Source: an uncultured Roseobacter sp.
GTDB taxonomy: Bacteria; Pseudomonadota; Alphaproteobacteria; Rhodobacterales; Rhodobacteraceae
NCBI RefSeq assembly: GCF_947495275.1
Contig: NZ_CANLYL010000002.1
Span: forward strand, 558,001 to 622,000
Direction: 5' to 3'
DNA: 64,000 nt
Part shown: positions 29,503 to 37,998 of the stretch, piece after piece
Position numbering within the stretch: position 1 is the first letter of the stretch
How the letters are laid out: each line of letters opens with the position of its first letter
Translations under genes and position numbers: made by a program
The notes under the pieces: generated by a model
The model's database searches: none
The model's input: only the letters and a program-made list of their open reading frames with translations
Told to the model about the DNA's origin: nothing

Positions 29503-30015
29503 ATGAGCATACAAGATCAAATCCCAGCGGACCTGCCAAAGGCCAGCCGGACACAGGCCTTCATGACCAATTACCTTGAGGCGTTGTCGCTGGTGGAGCG
29601 TTTGCACCGGCTTTTGCTGGACGTCATCAAGGATGAATTCGAGCGGGTCGGGGTTTTGGAGATCAATGCAGTACAGGCGCTGCTGCTTTTCAACATCGGC
29701 GACAACGAGGTGACTGCCGGTGAACTGAAAAGCCGCGGGTACTATCAGGGCAGCAATGTCAGCTACAATCTCAAGAAACTGGTGGATATGGGGTACATGC
29801 ACCACCAGCGCTGCGAGATTGACCGGCGGTCGGTGCGGGTGAAACTGACAGAAAAAGGTCAGAAAATCCGTGCCGTCGTGTCGGAGCTGTTTTCGCGCCA
29901 TGCTGACGGTCTGGAAGACAAAGGGGTTCTGGGGCCGGAGGGCATTGACGACATCACGCGGTCGCTCAAGCGGATGGAGCGGTATTGGTCCGACCAGATC
30001 CGGTACATCTACTGA
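29503..30015 (+). CDS. MarR-like winged-helix regulator (LdtR-like)
   Basis: A 170-residue regulator with a winged-helix domain: helices around LEINAVQALLLFNIGDNEVTAGELKSRG (in part), recognition helix GSNVSYNLKKLVDMGY, and a wing with the conserved DRRSVRVKLTEKG. This pattern, with SNVSYNLKKL, is that of the alphaproteobacterial LdtR-type MarR subgroup, which controls cell-wall and stress genes in relatives. GGAG precedes the ATG by 7 bases. The 3' end overlaps the convergent DUF1194 gene by 7 bases. Confidence 0.85.
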   Translation: MSIQDQIPADLPKASRTQAFMTNYLEALSLVERLHRLLLDVIKDEFERVGVLEINAVQALLLFNIGDNEVTAGELKSRGYYQGSNVSYNLKKLVDMGYMHHQRCEIDRRSVRVKLTEKGQKIRAVVSELFSRHADGLEDKGVLGPEGIDDITRSLKRMERYWSDQIRYIY

Positions 30016-30722
30016 AGCGCAGAAATTGCCAGACCGTCGAGCTCTCGTTTGAGCTTGGCGGTCATTGCTTCCGCATAGGCCTCAAAGCCGATGGCGGTTT
30101 GCACAAAAGCGTCCGGCCCGGTGATCACTTCGGCCCGGAAATAGGACGACAGCTCGCCGATTTCCGATTGCCTGCGGTCGCCTATCCCAGGTGCATCTGC
30201 ACCAATTACCAACCCATTGATCGTAATGCCTTTTGCCGCGATGCCCGCTTTGACATCACGCGGACGGGGCCCAAGATTTGATTGGCCGTCGCCCGATATA
30301 TCCAGCGTATGTTTCCAGCAATTCGGTTGCGCTTCCAGAAACTTAGCACCCAGTCGCATGGCAACGCCGAGAGCGGTACCCGGTGTCGCATCGCGCCGTT
30401 CGGTCTCCGCCAGGGTTGCGCTGATGCTGGCCAGTGTTTCCGCACCGGTCACCGGGGTCCAGGGGATCAGGACGGCCTGATCTTCAGGACCACTCCATTC
30501 ATATATCATCAACGAGACCGGCGCAGTTGGGACCGCGAGCAGGGCAGCAACAACATCGGGATGGTTGAGCGCGGTCACAACCCCGTCAAGCTGTAGCCGG
30601 TACTCCCTGAGATCGACGGAACCGGAGACATCCAGCGCCAGCGCCAGCGCTTGCCGGCAATTGGCATGCGAGGGCTGTGCAGAGACTGCCGATACCATCC
30701 CCAGGATCATCAGGTTGCGCAT
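30009..30722 (-). CDS. DUF1194 von Willebrand A-domain secreted protein, copy 2
   Basis: A 237-residue exported protein made of one vWA-like domain. After the signal peptide (MRNLMILGMVSAVSAQPSHA) comes the MIDAS metal site LDVSGSVD, and later conserved DISGDGQSN and VNGLVIG-like (INGLVIGADAPG) segments. DUF1194 proteins are common in alphaproteobacteria and have no proven role. ATG 30722 is supported by AAGGA about 8 bases upstream and the signal peptide. It lies 4 bases behind a paralogue of almost the same length, so this is a tandem duplication. Confidence 0.88.
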   Translation of the reverse strand: MRNLMILGMVSAVSAQPSHANCRQALALALDVSGSVDLREYRLQLDGVVTALNHPDVVAALLAVPTAPVSLMIYEWSGPEDQAVLIPWTPVTGAETLASISATLAETERRDATPGTALGVAMRLGAKFLEAQPNCWKHTLDISGDGQSNLGPRPRDVKAGIAAKGITINGLVIGADAPGIGDRRQSEIGELSSYFRAEVITGPDAFVQTAIGFEAYAEAMTAKLKRELDGLAISALQ

Positions 30723-30726
30723 GGGA

Positions 30727-31440
30727 TTATCCTTTTGGCGGCGTGCGGGGGTTTTCGGCCCCGAGCCCGATAACAGGTGGGGTGAGTTCCCGCTCAAGCT
30801 TGCGCCGCATGGCACGCTCGTAATCTTCAAACCCTTGTGCGATTTCGATGAAGGCCCCGGGCCCATGCAGCACCTGGCTTTTGTAGAACGCGATGAGGCC
30901 GGTTTCCGCCTCATAATCGGCCCCATTGATGACCAGGCCATTCACGGTCACGCCCTCAAAGGGGAATTCTGCATAGGCAGAGCGGGGTCCGAACCCTTCA
31001 TTGTTTTGCCCGTCTCCGGCCATATCCAGCGTCTTGTAGAGGCAGTGCGGCCCTTTTTGCAGCATCCCGGCACCATAACCCAGAGCATAGCCCATGGCTG
31101 TGGGAAAATCATTGTGGCTGCGACGGCTTGCGGCAATCGTCTCGGCCGCAAACAGCAGATGTTCGGGAGTTTTGATCAGGGTCCAGTCCAGTAGAACCTC
31201 CTGATTGTAGCGGCCGGACCACTCGTAGACGGCAAGGGCCACCGGTTGTTCAACCGCAAAGAACGCGGCCCTGACCTCGGGTGCTGTCAGGGCGGCGACA
31301 AGTCCGCCCCGCTGCAACCTGTCTTCGGCAGCATCAACCGAGCTCGACACATCAAGCGCCAGCAAAAGCGCCAGACGACAGTCCGCCGCCTGCGCCGCAC
31401 TCGCAAAAAGCGACAGCCCGACGAGCCCTGCGCGGATCAC
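30727..31440 (-). CDS. DUF1194 von Willebrand A-domain secreted protein, copy 1
   Basis: A 237-residue exported vWA-like protein. Signal peptide MIRAGLVGLSLFASAAQA, MIDAS motif LDVSSSVD, then LAVYEWSG, DMAGDGQNN and VNGLVINGA in the same order as the downstream copy. The two share architecture but differ strongly in sequence, so the duplication is old. Its ATG overlaps the gloA stop by 4 bases, making the order gloA, DUF1194, DUF1194 one probable operon. Function is unknown; metal-dependent protein binding is typical of vWA domains. Confidence 0.88.
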   Translation of the reverse strand: MIRAGLVGLSLFASAAQAADCRLALLLALDVSSSVDAAEDRLQRGGLVAALTAPEVRAAFFAVEQPVALAVYEWSGRYNQEVLLDWTLIKTPEHLLFAAETIAASRRSHNDFPTAMGYALGYGAGMLQKGPHCLYKTLDMAGDGQNNEGFGPRSAYAEFPFEGVTVNGLVINGADYEAETGLIAFYKSQVLHGPGAFIEIAQGFEDYERAMRRKLERELTPPVIGLGAENPRTPPKG

Positions 31441-31865
31441 CAGTGGCCTGTGTTTTCCATGCTCGACCAGGGTTCCGCCGGGGCCAACGCATCCCCTTCC
31501 TGCAACAACTCGATCGAGACGTTATCGGGCGAGCGGACAAAGGCCATATGCCCGTCACGGGGCGGGCGGTTGATCGTCACGCCATTGTCCATCAGATGCT
31601 GGCAAAGATCGTAGATATTCCCGACCCGGTACGCCAGATGCCCAAAATGACGGCTGTCGCTGGGCAAACCGTCGTCACCATCCCAGTTATAGGTCAGTTC
31701 CACCGGGCATTCCTCTTGCCCGGGCGGAGCCATGAACACCAGCGTGAACCGCCCGCCTTCGCTCTCGTGCCGCCGCGTCTCTTCCAGACCCAGCAGCTTG
31801 TAAAATGCGATGGACGCATCGAGGTCTTTCACCCTCACCATCGTATGCAGGTATTTCAGGCTCAT
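31437..31865 (-). CDS. gloA: Lactoylglutathione lyase (glyoxalase I)
   Basis: Isomerises the methylglyoxal-glutathione hemithioacetal to S-lactoylglutathione. The 142 residues show the four metal ligands of the family: His in YLHTMVRV (residue 6 region), Glu in the VELTYNWD strand, His in FGHLAYRV and Glu in VSIELLQ. NWDGD and KYLHTMVRVKDLDASIAFY are typical (shown in part). ATG 31865 is preceded by GGGAGGGG; the longer upstream reading frame lacks conservation. It overlaps the first DUF1194 gene by 4 bases. Confidence 0.94.
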   Translation of the reverse strand: MSLKYLHTMVRVKDLDASIAFYKLLGLEETRRHESEGGRFTLVFMAPPGQEECPVELTYNWDGDDGLPSDSRHFGHLAYRVGNIYDLCQHLMDNGVTINRPPRDGHMAFVRSPDNVSIELLQEGDALAPAEPWSSMENTGHW

Positions 31866-32050
31866 CTCGCCCCTCCCGTTTTGCAAAACCATTTGCGGCA
31901 AACCTAGCACGCCCCGCCCCAGATGCCAGCGCGATCAGGCACTTGTGATGCCGCAAAAGATCATTTGCAAAATACAGCATATAGCAGTTCCGCCATGGGT
32001 CTCGCCCAGATATAGTTGTGGGCGACTCACACCCGAAAAGGACCACGCCC

Positions 32051-32965
32051 ATGCCGCTGAGTGCCGAACAGCAAGCCGAAATCGACGAACAACGCAGCCA
32101 GCCCGGCCAGACCCTGCGCGCCGTCTCCCCGGGCATGGAACAACATCTCTACAAGGCGCAGCCGGTGCTCGACCACGGTTTTGTGCGCGTCATCGACTAT
32201 ATGGGCGATGATGCCGCCATCTGTCAGGCCGCCCGCGTCTCTTACGGTCGCGGCACCAAATCCGTGCAGAACGACGAAGGCCTCATCCGCTATCTCATGC
32301 GTCACTGGCACTCCACGCCCTTTGAGATGTGCGAGATCAAGCTGCATGTGAAACTCCCCGTTTTCGTCGCGCGCCAGTGGATTCGTCACCGCACCGCCAA
32401 CGTCAACGAATACTCCGCCCGCTACTCCATTCTGGATCGCGAATTCTATATCCCCGCGCCCGAACACATCAACGCGCAATCGGTGGTCAACAATCAGGGC
32501 CGGGGCGGCGTGCTGGAAGGGGACGAGGCCGCCCGTGTTCTCGAAATCCTCAAAGCGGACAGCCATCGCTGTTATGACAACTACGAACAGATGATCTCGC
32601 AGGACGGCCAGGACGGCCTCGCCCGCGAGCTTGCCCGCATGAACCTGCCGGCCAACGTCTACACCCAATGGTACTGGAAGGTGGACCTGCACAACCTTTT
32701 CCACTTCCTGCGCCTGCGGGCTGACGCGCACGCGCAATATGAAATCCGCGTCTACGCCGATGCCATCTGCGCCATGGTCGCCGACTGGGTGCCCGCCGCC
32801 TACCGCGCCTTTGAGGACTACCGTCTGGGCGGGGCCACCATGTCTGGCAAAGCGCTGGACTGCGTGCGCCGCATGCTGAAAGGCGAGGAGGTCACGCAGG
32901 AGACATCCGGCATGTCCAAGGGCGAATGGCGGGAGTTTCAGGGAGTTTTGAACGACCCTGCGTAA
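32051..32965 (+). CDS. thyX: Flavin-dependent thymidylate synthase
   Basis: Methylates dUMP to dTMP using methylene-tetrahydrofolate and FADH2. The ThyX motif [14 protein letters not shown] (pattern RHRxxSxNExSxRY with Ala at the first Ser position) is present near residue 115, followed by the dUMP-binding region. The 304 residues are within the range for alphaproteobacteria. ATG 32051 follows AAGGA by 9 bases. It is divergent from gloA. A GC-rich hairpin follows 1 base after its stop codon. Confidence 0.95.
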   Translation: MPLSAEQQAEIDEQRSQPGQTLRAVSPGMEQHLYKAQPVLDHGFVRVIDYMGDDAAICQAARVSYGRGTKSVQNDEGLIRYLMRHWHSTPFEMCEIKLHVKLPVFVARQWIRHRTANVNEYSARYSILDREFYIPAPEHINAQSVVNNQGRGGVLEGDEAARVLEILKADSHRCYDNYEQMISQDGQDGLARELARMNLPANVYTQWYWKVDLHNLFHFLRLRADAHAQYEIRVYADAICAMVADWVPAAYRAFEDYRLGGATMSGKALDCVRRMLKGEEVTQETSGMSKGEWREFQGVLNDPA

Positions 32966-32966
32966 G

Positions 32967-32984
32967 CGGGGCTGAAATGCCCCG
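32967..32984 (+). terminator. Possible terminator hairpin after thyX
   Basis: A 6-bp perfect stem CGGGGC (32967-32972) and GCCCCG (32979-32984) closes on TGAAAT. No strong T-run follows, so termination would be weak or factor-assisted. Confidence 0.4.
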
Positions 32985-33075
32985 GGGGAGCATTTAAGTG
33001 AAAAACGGGCGCGCTGGCAGGCGTGGCCAAAGAAGTAAGAAATAGTTGTAGGCATTTCGGAGGCACATACCGGAT

Positions 33076-33605
33076 TTGGAATTTCAAATGATACAGATCG
33101 CTTTTTGGAATGGATTTTGGGTTTTTATCGGCGTAGTTGCCGGTGCCGGGATTCAATATCGATTGATGCAAAAAACCGCGGTTAAACAAAGAGAGATGGC
33201 TTTCAAAGTTCTGAAAACTGAAACTGAAATGAATTGTGCTGAAGTCGACATTTTTCTCGACCGTATTGTTTATCTAAAAGATCGGGTGGGTGCCGGGCAA
33301 ATCGAACAAAACGATTTGTTTATTTCGATGCAGGCTTTTGACTATTCTGCATTGATCCACTGGTCAACTCTGGCCACTTCCATTCTATGCTCTCAGCGGA
33401 AGATGTGCGTTCTTATTTAGAGTTTGTTCGGTTTTTTAGTAACGGCAACGCCCAAATCGTCAATTCGCAACTCCGAACCGAGCATGATCGGGGAAAATCA
33501 ATCGATTATCTTGATTGGCTTGCCCGTAAGGCAGCGACTCTGAAGCAGTCTATGGAGGCTGTTGGTCAGAAAAAGTCAATTTCTGTAGGTACTCTTGCCC
33601 GCTAG
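33076..33605 (+). pseudogene. Frameshifted membrane-anchored hypothetical protein
   Basis: Two reading frames fit one broken gene. The first (from TTG 33076 or ATG 33088 to about 33385) encodes an N-terminal membrane helix (FWNGFWVFIGVVAGAGIQY) and a charged helical part. The second begins in the -1 frame near 33387 (LSAEDVRSYLEFVRFF) and continues the helical pattern to 33605. A single missing base between about 33373 and 33390 explains the break; there is no slippery motif there. I do not recognise the family. The sequence is clearly more A/T-rich than its neighbours, which hints at acquisition by transfer. A sequencing error is possible. Confidence 0.6.
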
Positions 33606-33830
33606 AGGCGGGCAGCGCCCGAACCGCCCCCTTGGGGCGGGCGCGGCAAACTTTGGATAAGGCACCGATAGTTTCCCCGAAGGATTTGATCCAGCTCCAC
33701 TGGACCATGCCTCACCCCCATTCGGGTGGGCACTTCGCGGCCACCGAATCCAATCAAAATAATCCAAAGGCAGGCCGGGCTGGCGCCCGGCCCACGACTT
33801 TTCCTGAGCGCCTTCGGCGAGCCCGCTGCA
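33606..33830. repeat. GC-rich cluster of hairpins
   Basis: Several perfect inverted repeats follow each other: CCGCCCC/GGGGCGG (33624-33640, 3-base loop), TCCAG/CTGGA (33690-33704), CACCC/GGGTG (33713-33728), GGCCGGGC/GCCCGGCC (33773-33792, 4-base loop) and CGCC/GGCG (33809-33819). The region has no credible gene on either strand. It looks like an intergenic repeat unit or a structured RNA; copies elsewhere in the genome would decide. Confidence 0.5.
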
Positions 33831-33935
33831 CCTCTCCAATCAATCCCAATCGGATCACCGAAACGGACCGTCACTCAGCCCCGTCTTGTGACGCGGGGCC
33901 CTTGAGCTTGCGAGTATTCCGACTAGGCTACCGGA

Positions 33936-34262
33936 ATGATAGATCGACGCATTGCTCTGAATGACCGGCTGAAAGCCCTCGACGCCGAGGATGCCGCCGG
34001 ACTGGACGGTCAAAAAACCGTCGAACTGGATCAGCAGGCGGTCGGGCGATTGTCGCGTATGGACGCGTTGCAAAATCAGGCGATGGCGCAGGCTCAGGCA
34101 CGGCGTCGGCAAGCAGAGCGTCAGAAGATCGCCGCCGCCCTCACGCGCATCACAGAGGGTGAATACGGCTATTGCACCGATTGCGGCGAGGAGATTGCAC
34201 CGGCGCGTCTCGCTGCAGACCCCGCCATCGCCCGTTGTCTTGAGTGCACGCGCGGCGGGTGA
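33936..34262 (+). CDS. DksA/TraR-type C4 zinc finger protein
   Basis: A 108-residue protein with an N-terminal helical coiled region (VELDQQAVGRLSRMDALQNQ) and a C-terminal four-cysteine zinc finger of the DksA/TraR kind: CTDCGEEI (near residue 80) and CLEC (near 103), with the ARL helix between. Full-length DksA is about 150 residues; this shorter form is typical of TraR-like and YbiI-like proteins that can bind RNA polymerase via the secondary channel. It lacks the acidic tip residues that I could confirm, so the mode of action is open. Confidence 0.88.
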   Translation: MIDRRIALNDRLKALDAEDAAGLDGQKTVELDQQAVGRLSRMDALQNQAMAQAQARRRQAERQKIAAALTRITEGEYGYCTDCGEEIAPARLAADPAIARCLECTRGG

Positions 34263-34326
34263 TGCGCCAAGGGTTTGGTCATAAATCCGACCGCGCGGCA
34301 GGTTAATTCACGCTTTCGTGCGCCTT

Positions 34327-34358
34327 CGGTGCACAGGCTGTGCACGCCCTGTGTACCG
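34327..34358. repeat. Three-part inverted repeat between the DksA-like and P450 genes
   Basis: CGGTGCACAG (34327-34336) is followed by its near-complement twice: CTGTGCAC (34338-34345) forms a perfect 17-bp palindrome with the inner part, and CTGTGTACCG (34349-34358) pairs with the whole first arm with one mismatch. Two alternative hairpins are thus possible. It could be an operator for the P450 gene 140 bases downstream or an RNA element. Confidence 0.45.
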
Positions 34359-34496
34359 AAATCACAGGGACATTCGCCCTTGTTTTCCGGCGTTTTTGAT
34401 CCGTCCTGGAGCGGCTCGAGAATTTCTGCACCGAACCGTTGCGCGGGCGCTGCGTAAAGGATTTGACAGTTACAAACCCGGTTGCACACTGCGCCC

Positions 34497-35681
34497 ATGT
34501 TTGATCTCTCAAATCCACCGGCTGATTTCGTCGACAACCCCTTTCCCTACTATGATGCCTTGTTGCGCGAAGCCCCGGTTTGCCCGCAGCCGGACGGGTC
34601 CTACCTGCTGTCACGCCATGCGGATTTAAGTGCGATCTACCGAGACGTAAGCCGTTTTAAATCAGATAAAAAAGCGACCTTTGCGCCGAAGTTCGGCGAA
34701 GGGACGCCGCTCTTTGAACACCATACCACAAGCCTCGTTTTCAACGACCCGCCCTTGCATACGCGGGTGCGCCGGATCATGACCTCAGCGCTGACCCCTA
34801 GGGCCTTGAAGCGGATGGAGCCGGGCCTGATCGAGACCGTTGATGCGTTGCTGGATGCCATGCCGGAAGAGGCTGATCTTATTGAGGATTTCGCGGCCGC
34901 CATCCCCATCCAGGTCATTGGCAACCTGCTTGATATCCCCCAGGGCGAACGTGCTCCGCTGCGGGATTGGTCACTTGCCATTCTGGGCGCATTGGAGCCC
35001 ACCCTGGATGCGGGACAACTGGCGCGCGGGCATCAGGCCGTCACAGAATTCAAGACCTATTTGCAGGATCTGATTGCGCGTAGGCGGGCCCGACCGGGTG
35101 ATCCTGAAACGGATGTTCTGACCCGTCTGATCCGGGGGGATGAGACGGGGCAACTGTCAGAGATCGAGCTTATGCAGAACTGCATTTTCATCCTGAATGC
35201 GGGGCATGAGACGACCACCAATCTGATCGGCAGCGGGTTGGCTCTGCTTCACGATCATCCTGATGAATGCGGGAAACTCCTTTGCGATAAGGCACTTATC
35301 GACAATGCCGTTGAAGAGATTTTGCGGTTTCGGTCACCCAACCAGTTTGGAAACCGTGAGACCTGCGTGGATGTTGGCATTGGCGGTCATGCCATTCCCA
35401 AAGGAAGCAACCTGCATCTTTGCATAGGGGCGGCGAACCGGGACGAATCCGTCTTTGAAACTCCAGCGGAGTTCAAAATTAGTCGGTACCCCAACAAGCA
35501 TCTTGCCTTTGCCGGAGGACCGCATGTCTGCGTTGGATTGACCCTCGCGCGCATGGAAGGACGCATCGCATTGGAGCGGTTTCTGGGGCGCTATCCGGGC
35601 TATGAAATTATGGGCAGAAAGCTGGGCCGCCGTATCAGATTCAGGGGCTATGCTTCACTCACGGCGCGCATCCCGCGGTGA
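34497..35681 (+). CDS. Cytochrome P450
   Basis: A soluble heme monooxygenase of 394 residues. The I-helix oxygen-activation motif is AGHETTTN (near residue 236), the K-helix ExxR is EEILRF, and the heme-binding loop FAGGPHVCVGLTLAR holds the axial cysteine; the loop has Ala in place of the usual first Gly. The substrate is unknown. Redox partners are not encoded nearby. ATG 34497 gives the normal start (MFDLSNPPADFVDNPFPYYD in part). A TTGACA lies 29 bases upstream of the start but without a good -10 box. Confidence 0.92.
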   Translation: MFDLSNPPADFVDNPFPYYDALLREAPVCPQPDGSYLLSRHADLSAIYRDVSRFKSDKKATFAPKFGEGTPLFEHHTTSLVFNDPPLHTRVRRIMTSALTPRALKRMEPGLIETVDALLDAMPEEADLIEDFAAAIPIQVIGNLLDIPQGERAPLRDWSLAILGALEPTLDAGQLARGHQAVTEFKTYLQDLIARRRARPGDPETDVLTRLIRGDETGQLSEIELMQNCIFILNAGHETTTNLIGSGLALLHDHPDECGKLLCDKALIDNAVEEILRFRSPNQFGNRETCVDVGIGGHAIPKGSNLHLCIGAANRDESVFETPAEFKISRYPNKHLAFAGGPHVCVGLTLARMEGRIALERFLGRYPGYEIMGRKLGRRIRFRGYASLTARIPR

Positions 35682-35981
35682 AATGAAACATGGCTATGGG
35701 GGGTGACTGCCTCGAAACTCCTTGGATGCCGGCAAGCTCAGAGGCGCCAGGGGCGGCGCATTGATCACGAGCGGCTACCAACGTTTCATGCTTCTTACCA
35801 TCTTTGTTGGAGGCAATGCGAGGGGGGCTATCGGTACCAACAAAGGCCAACCTAGACCAGCGTTCGGCCATTGAATCTTGCATTGAAGCGGGGCGAAATA
35901 CTTTGGTCGCAAACTCTCCGCAACGCACTATACGGCCGATCCGCGACCGCCCGCAACTCAATCTACGTCATTTGGATGGTG
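35682..35981. other. Intergenic region between P450 and cold-shock genes
   Basis: About 300 bases in which reading frames run on both strands (for example 35804-36046 on plus, 35659-35961 on minus), but none has a ribosome-binding site or recognisable domain and they overlap real genes. I treat it as non-coding, possibly decayed sequence. Confidence 0.4.
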
Positions 35982-36188
35982 TCAGAGCAACTTCAGATCG
36001 CTCGCCATTTGGCGACCGTCGCGTCCCTCGGATAATTCAAAGCTGACCTTTTGATCATCCGCCAATCCAGTCAGACCAGACCTTTCAACCGCCGAGATGT
36101 GCACAAACACATCCGAGCCGCCGCCCTCGGGGGCGATGAAGCCATAGCCTTTTGTGGTATTAAACCATTTCACGGTGCCGTTTGGCAT
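35982..36188 (-). CDS. Cold-shock domain protein
   Basis: A 68-residue single cold-shock domain binding single-stranded RNA or DNA. RNP1 is KGYGFIAP (about residues 13-20) and RNP2 is DVFVHIS (about 26-32). GTVKWFN at the start is standard. AAAGGAGG precedes the ATG. The 187 bases to the divergent arsC-type gene leave room for the long structured 5' leader usual for cold-shock genes. Which Csp paralogue it is cannot be told from this window. Confidence 0.93.
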   Translation of the reverse strand: MPNGTVKWFNTTKGYGFIAPEGGGSDVFVHISAVERSGLTGLADDQKVSFELSEGRDGRQMASDLKLL

Positions 36189-36375
36189 TCGTCCCGTGCC
36201 TCCTTTTGTATTACTTACCGCCTCAGCGCTTCCGAGACAGCTTGTTCACGCGACAGAAATAATCCTTCTGATGCCCTGCCGCCCTTTAAGAGATTGATCA
36301 ATCGATGTAAAAATCAAGCAAAACAGAACAAATCGCGCTCAAATTGGCGTTGATAAGCATAAAAATGGGCAAATC

Positions 36376-36693
36376 ATGCAAATATATGGTCTGAAGAACT
36401 GTGACACATGTCGTAAAGCGATGAAGGCGCTGCCGCAGGCAGTTTTGGTGGATGTCAGGGCAGATGGTATCTCCGCAGAATTGACCAAGCGTGCCTTGGT
36501 AAAGTTTGGAGATGCCTTGATCAACACGCGTTCGACCACCTGGCGCGGCCTGGATGAGACAGAGCGGGCGCGGGATCCGGTGGACCTGCTGAAGTCTCAC
36601 CCGGCTTTGATGAAGCGACCGCTCATCGTGGATGGTGAAAATATTTACCTGGGATGGGCGCCGTCAGTGCAGGCTGAACTAGGCGTGATGTGA
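36376..36693 (+). CDS. ArsC/Spx-family protein (YffB-like)
   Basis: A 105-residue thioredoxin-fold protein of the arsenate reductase (ArsC)/Spx family. The catalytic-type motif is CDTCRKA (residues 9-15), giving two cysteines, followed by the family's RPLI strand with its conserved arginine. Relatives of this length (YffB) have an unclear role and arsenate reduction is not assured. It overlaps the end of the convergent doxX gene by 15 bases. Its position next to a metal-related bufferin cluster may be chance. Confidence 0.82.
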   Translation: MQIYGLKNCDTCRKAMKALPQAVLVDVRADGISAELTKRALVKFGDALINTRSTTWRGLDETERARDPVDLLKSHPALMKRPLIVDGENIYLGWAPSVQAELGVM

Positions 36694-37242
36694 CGGCATG
36701 GCGGGTCTTGAGCGACGCAGAGCCGTGTCAAGCGAAAGCGGGCCTGCCCCTTTGATGACCAAGACCAGCAGGAGAAATACCCAGAAGCTTCGTTGATCCA
36801 TTATGGCGCTGTCTGCAAAGCGGTCGAACCATGCGCCATAGGTTTCTTTGTGTTCCAAACCACCATGTCCGTATAGATCGGTTGCCGACTGAATACCTAC
36901 AAATGCGATCATGCATAGGGCCGAAACGCGTGTGAACAATCCGATGACGATCAGGGCAGGGAGGATGAATTCGGCCCAAGTTCCGAGAACAGTGACGGCC
37001 CAGTGGCACAAGGAAAGTTGGGATGTGTCGTAGGTGACGGCTTCCATTGCTTTGGGGAAAATCTGGGCGTAGGCGCCCACCGAGGGTTGGAAAAGGCCCG
37101 CAAACCCTTCGCCCAGTTTCGTCAACCCAGACACCCAGAAATACATCAGCAGCGTCCCTGCGAATACAACGCGCGCCATCGTCGGGATCAACCAGTCTAG
37201 ACGGGACAGACGATCCGTTACCCAATGATAGAAAGAGATCAT
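36679..37242 (-). CDS. bufD: DoxX family membrane protein of bufferin operon
   Basis: A 187-residue DoxX-type integral membrane protein with four hydrophobic segments (about residues 21-38, 82-102, 106-122 and 148-165). The GLTKLGEGFAGLF and PALIVIGLFTRVSAL segments are typical of DoxX. In bufferin gene clusters a DoxX protein often follows the DUF2063 partner; its role may be in electron transfer or membrane export but is unproven. It starts directly after the bufC stop codon. The symbol is given by gene order. Confidence 0.85.
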   Translation of the reverse strand: MISFYHWVTDRLSRLDWLIPTMARVVFAGTLLMYFWVSGLTKLGEGFAGLFQPSVGAYAQIFPKAMEAVTYDTSQLSLCHWAVTVLGTWAEFILPALIVIGLFTRVSALCMIAFVGIQSATDLYGHGGLEHKETYGAWFDRFADSAIMDQRSFWVFLLLVLVIKGAGPLSLDTALRRSRPAMPSHHA

Positions 37243-37998
37243 TCAGCTGTCCTTTTTCTCGTAATCTGCCAGAATGCCCGATTGCAGCGCAAAAGTCAGT
37301 GTCCGCGCAAGGTCAAAATCGGGGGCGCGTTTCAAGGTTTGCTCATGGGCCTCACCAAAGGTCTTGCCAGCCGCGATCCGCTCAAACCAGTCAGCAGCGC
37401 CGCTCGGCAAAACATGCGGTTGCGGGTCGAAGTCCGGGCGCACGATCATGACATCCTGTGCGATTGCGCGCGGCTTTGAACCATCCTGCCCCATATTCAT
37501 GCGCCATATATCGAATAATGGCCATGATGAGCGTAGCAATATGCTCGACGGGCTGAGCGAGAACCGCCGAGTCAATACCTGATCGGGCGCATCCTGGAAG
37601 ACGGCAGGGTCCACAGCTAAGCTGTCGGCAGCGTGATACGAGCGCCGCATCGCAAGATCGAGTTTTGCACAATCAGGCAGATATCCCACATGTGCCAAAG
37701 GTTTGAAATCACGCAGAAAAGCCGGGAAATCTTCGCCGTAAAACATCATGAGCGGGGATGTAGGAGGATGCTCAGCCACGTAGAGCCGCGCAGTTCTTTC
37801 GAAGGTGTTTGACCCAAGCAACTTTAGCACCAACGGGAACGCTTCTTGCAGCGCCCGGATCAGGGAGACAGTCACGTTGTTTCTGTAAACGGAAAAGCGA
37901 CTCCCAGCGGGCGTTCCGGCCCCATCGGTGAGATTAGACGGGATATCCCTCTCTGGATCCAGTAGCGCGACGGTGAACTCAGCCTGAGAAAAGGTCAT
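37243..37998 (-). CDS. bufC: DUF2063 partner protein for MNIO (BufC-like)
   Basis: A 251-residue protein of the DUF2063 family (putative DNA-binding by automatic annotation, but known as the precursor-recognition partner of MNIO enzymes). Its N-terminal half carries the typical RFSVYRNNVTVSLIRALQEA (20 residues shown), a run of helices, and ARLYVAEHPP, YLPDCAKLD. ATG 37998 overlaps the end of the DUF692 gene by 4 bases (ATGA), so they are translationally coupled, as expected for subunits of one complex. The longer upstream reading frame has no separate support. Confidence 0.88.
   Translation of the reverse strand: MTFSQAEFTVALLDPERDIPSNLTDGAGTPAGSRFSVYRNNVTVSLIRALQEAFPLVLKLLGSNTFERTARLYVAEHPPTSPLMMFYGEDFPAFLRDFKPLAHVGYLPDCAKLDLAMRRSYHAADSLAVDPAVFQDAPDQVLTRRFSLSPSSILLRSSWPLFDIWRMNMGQDGSKPRAIAQDVMIVRPDFDPQPHVLPSGAADWFERIAAGKTFGEAHEQTLKRAPDFDLARTLTFALQSGILADYEKKDS

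Noticed and set aside
33373..33390. Programmed frameshifting in the membrane protein gene
   Set aside because: No heptameric slippery sequence or downstream structure is visible at the break, so simple mutation or error is likelier.
33602..33874. A 90-codon minus-strand frame in the hairpin cluster
   Set aside because: Produced by GC-rich inverted repeats; no ribosome-binding site or homology that I recognise.
35659..35961. A 100-codon minus-strand frame behind the P450 gene
   Set aside because: Runs into the P450 gene on the other strand, no start signal and no domain.
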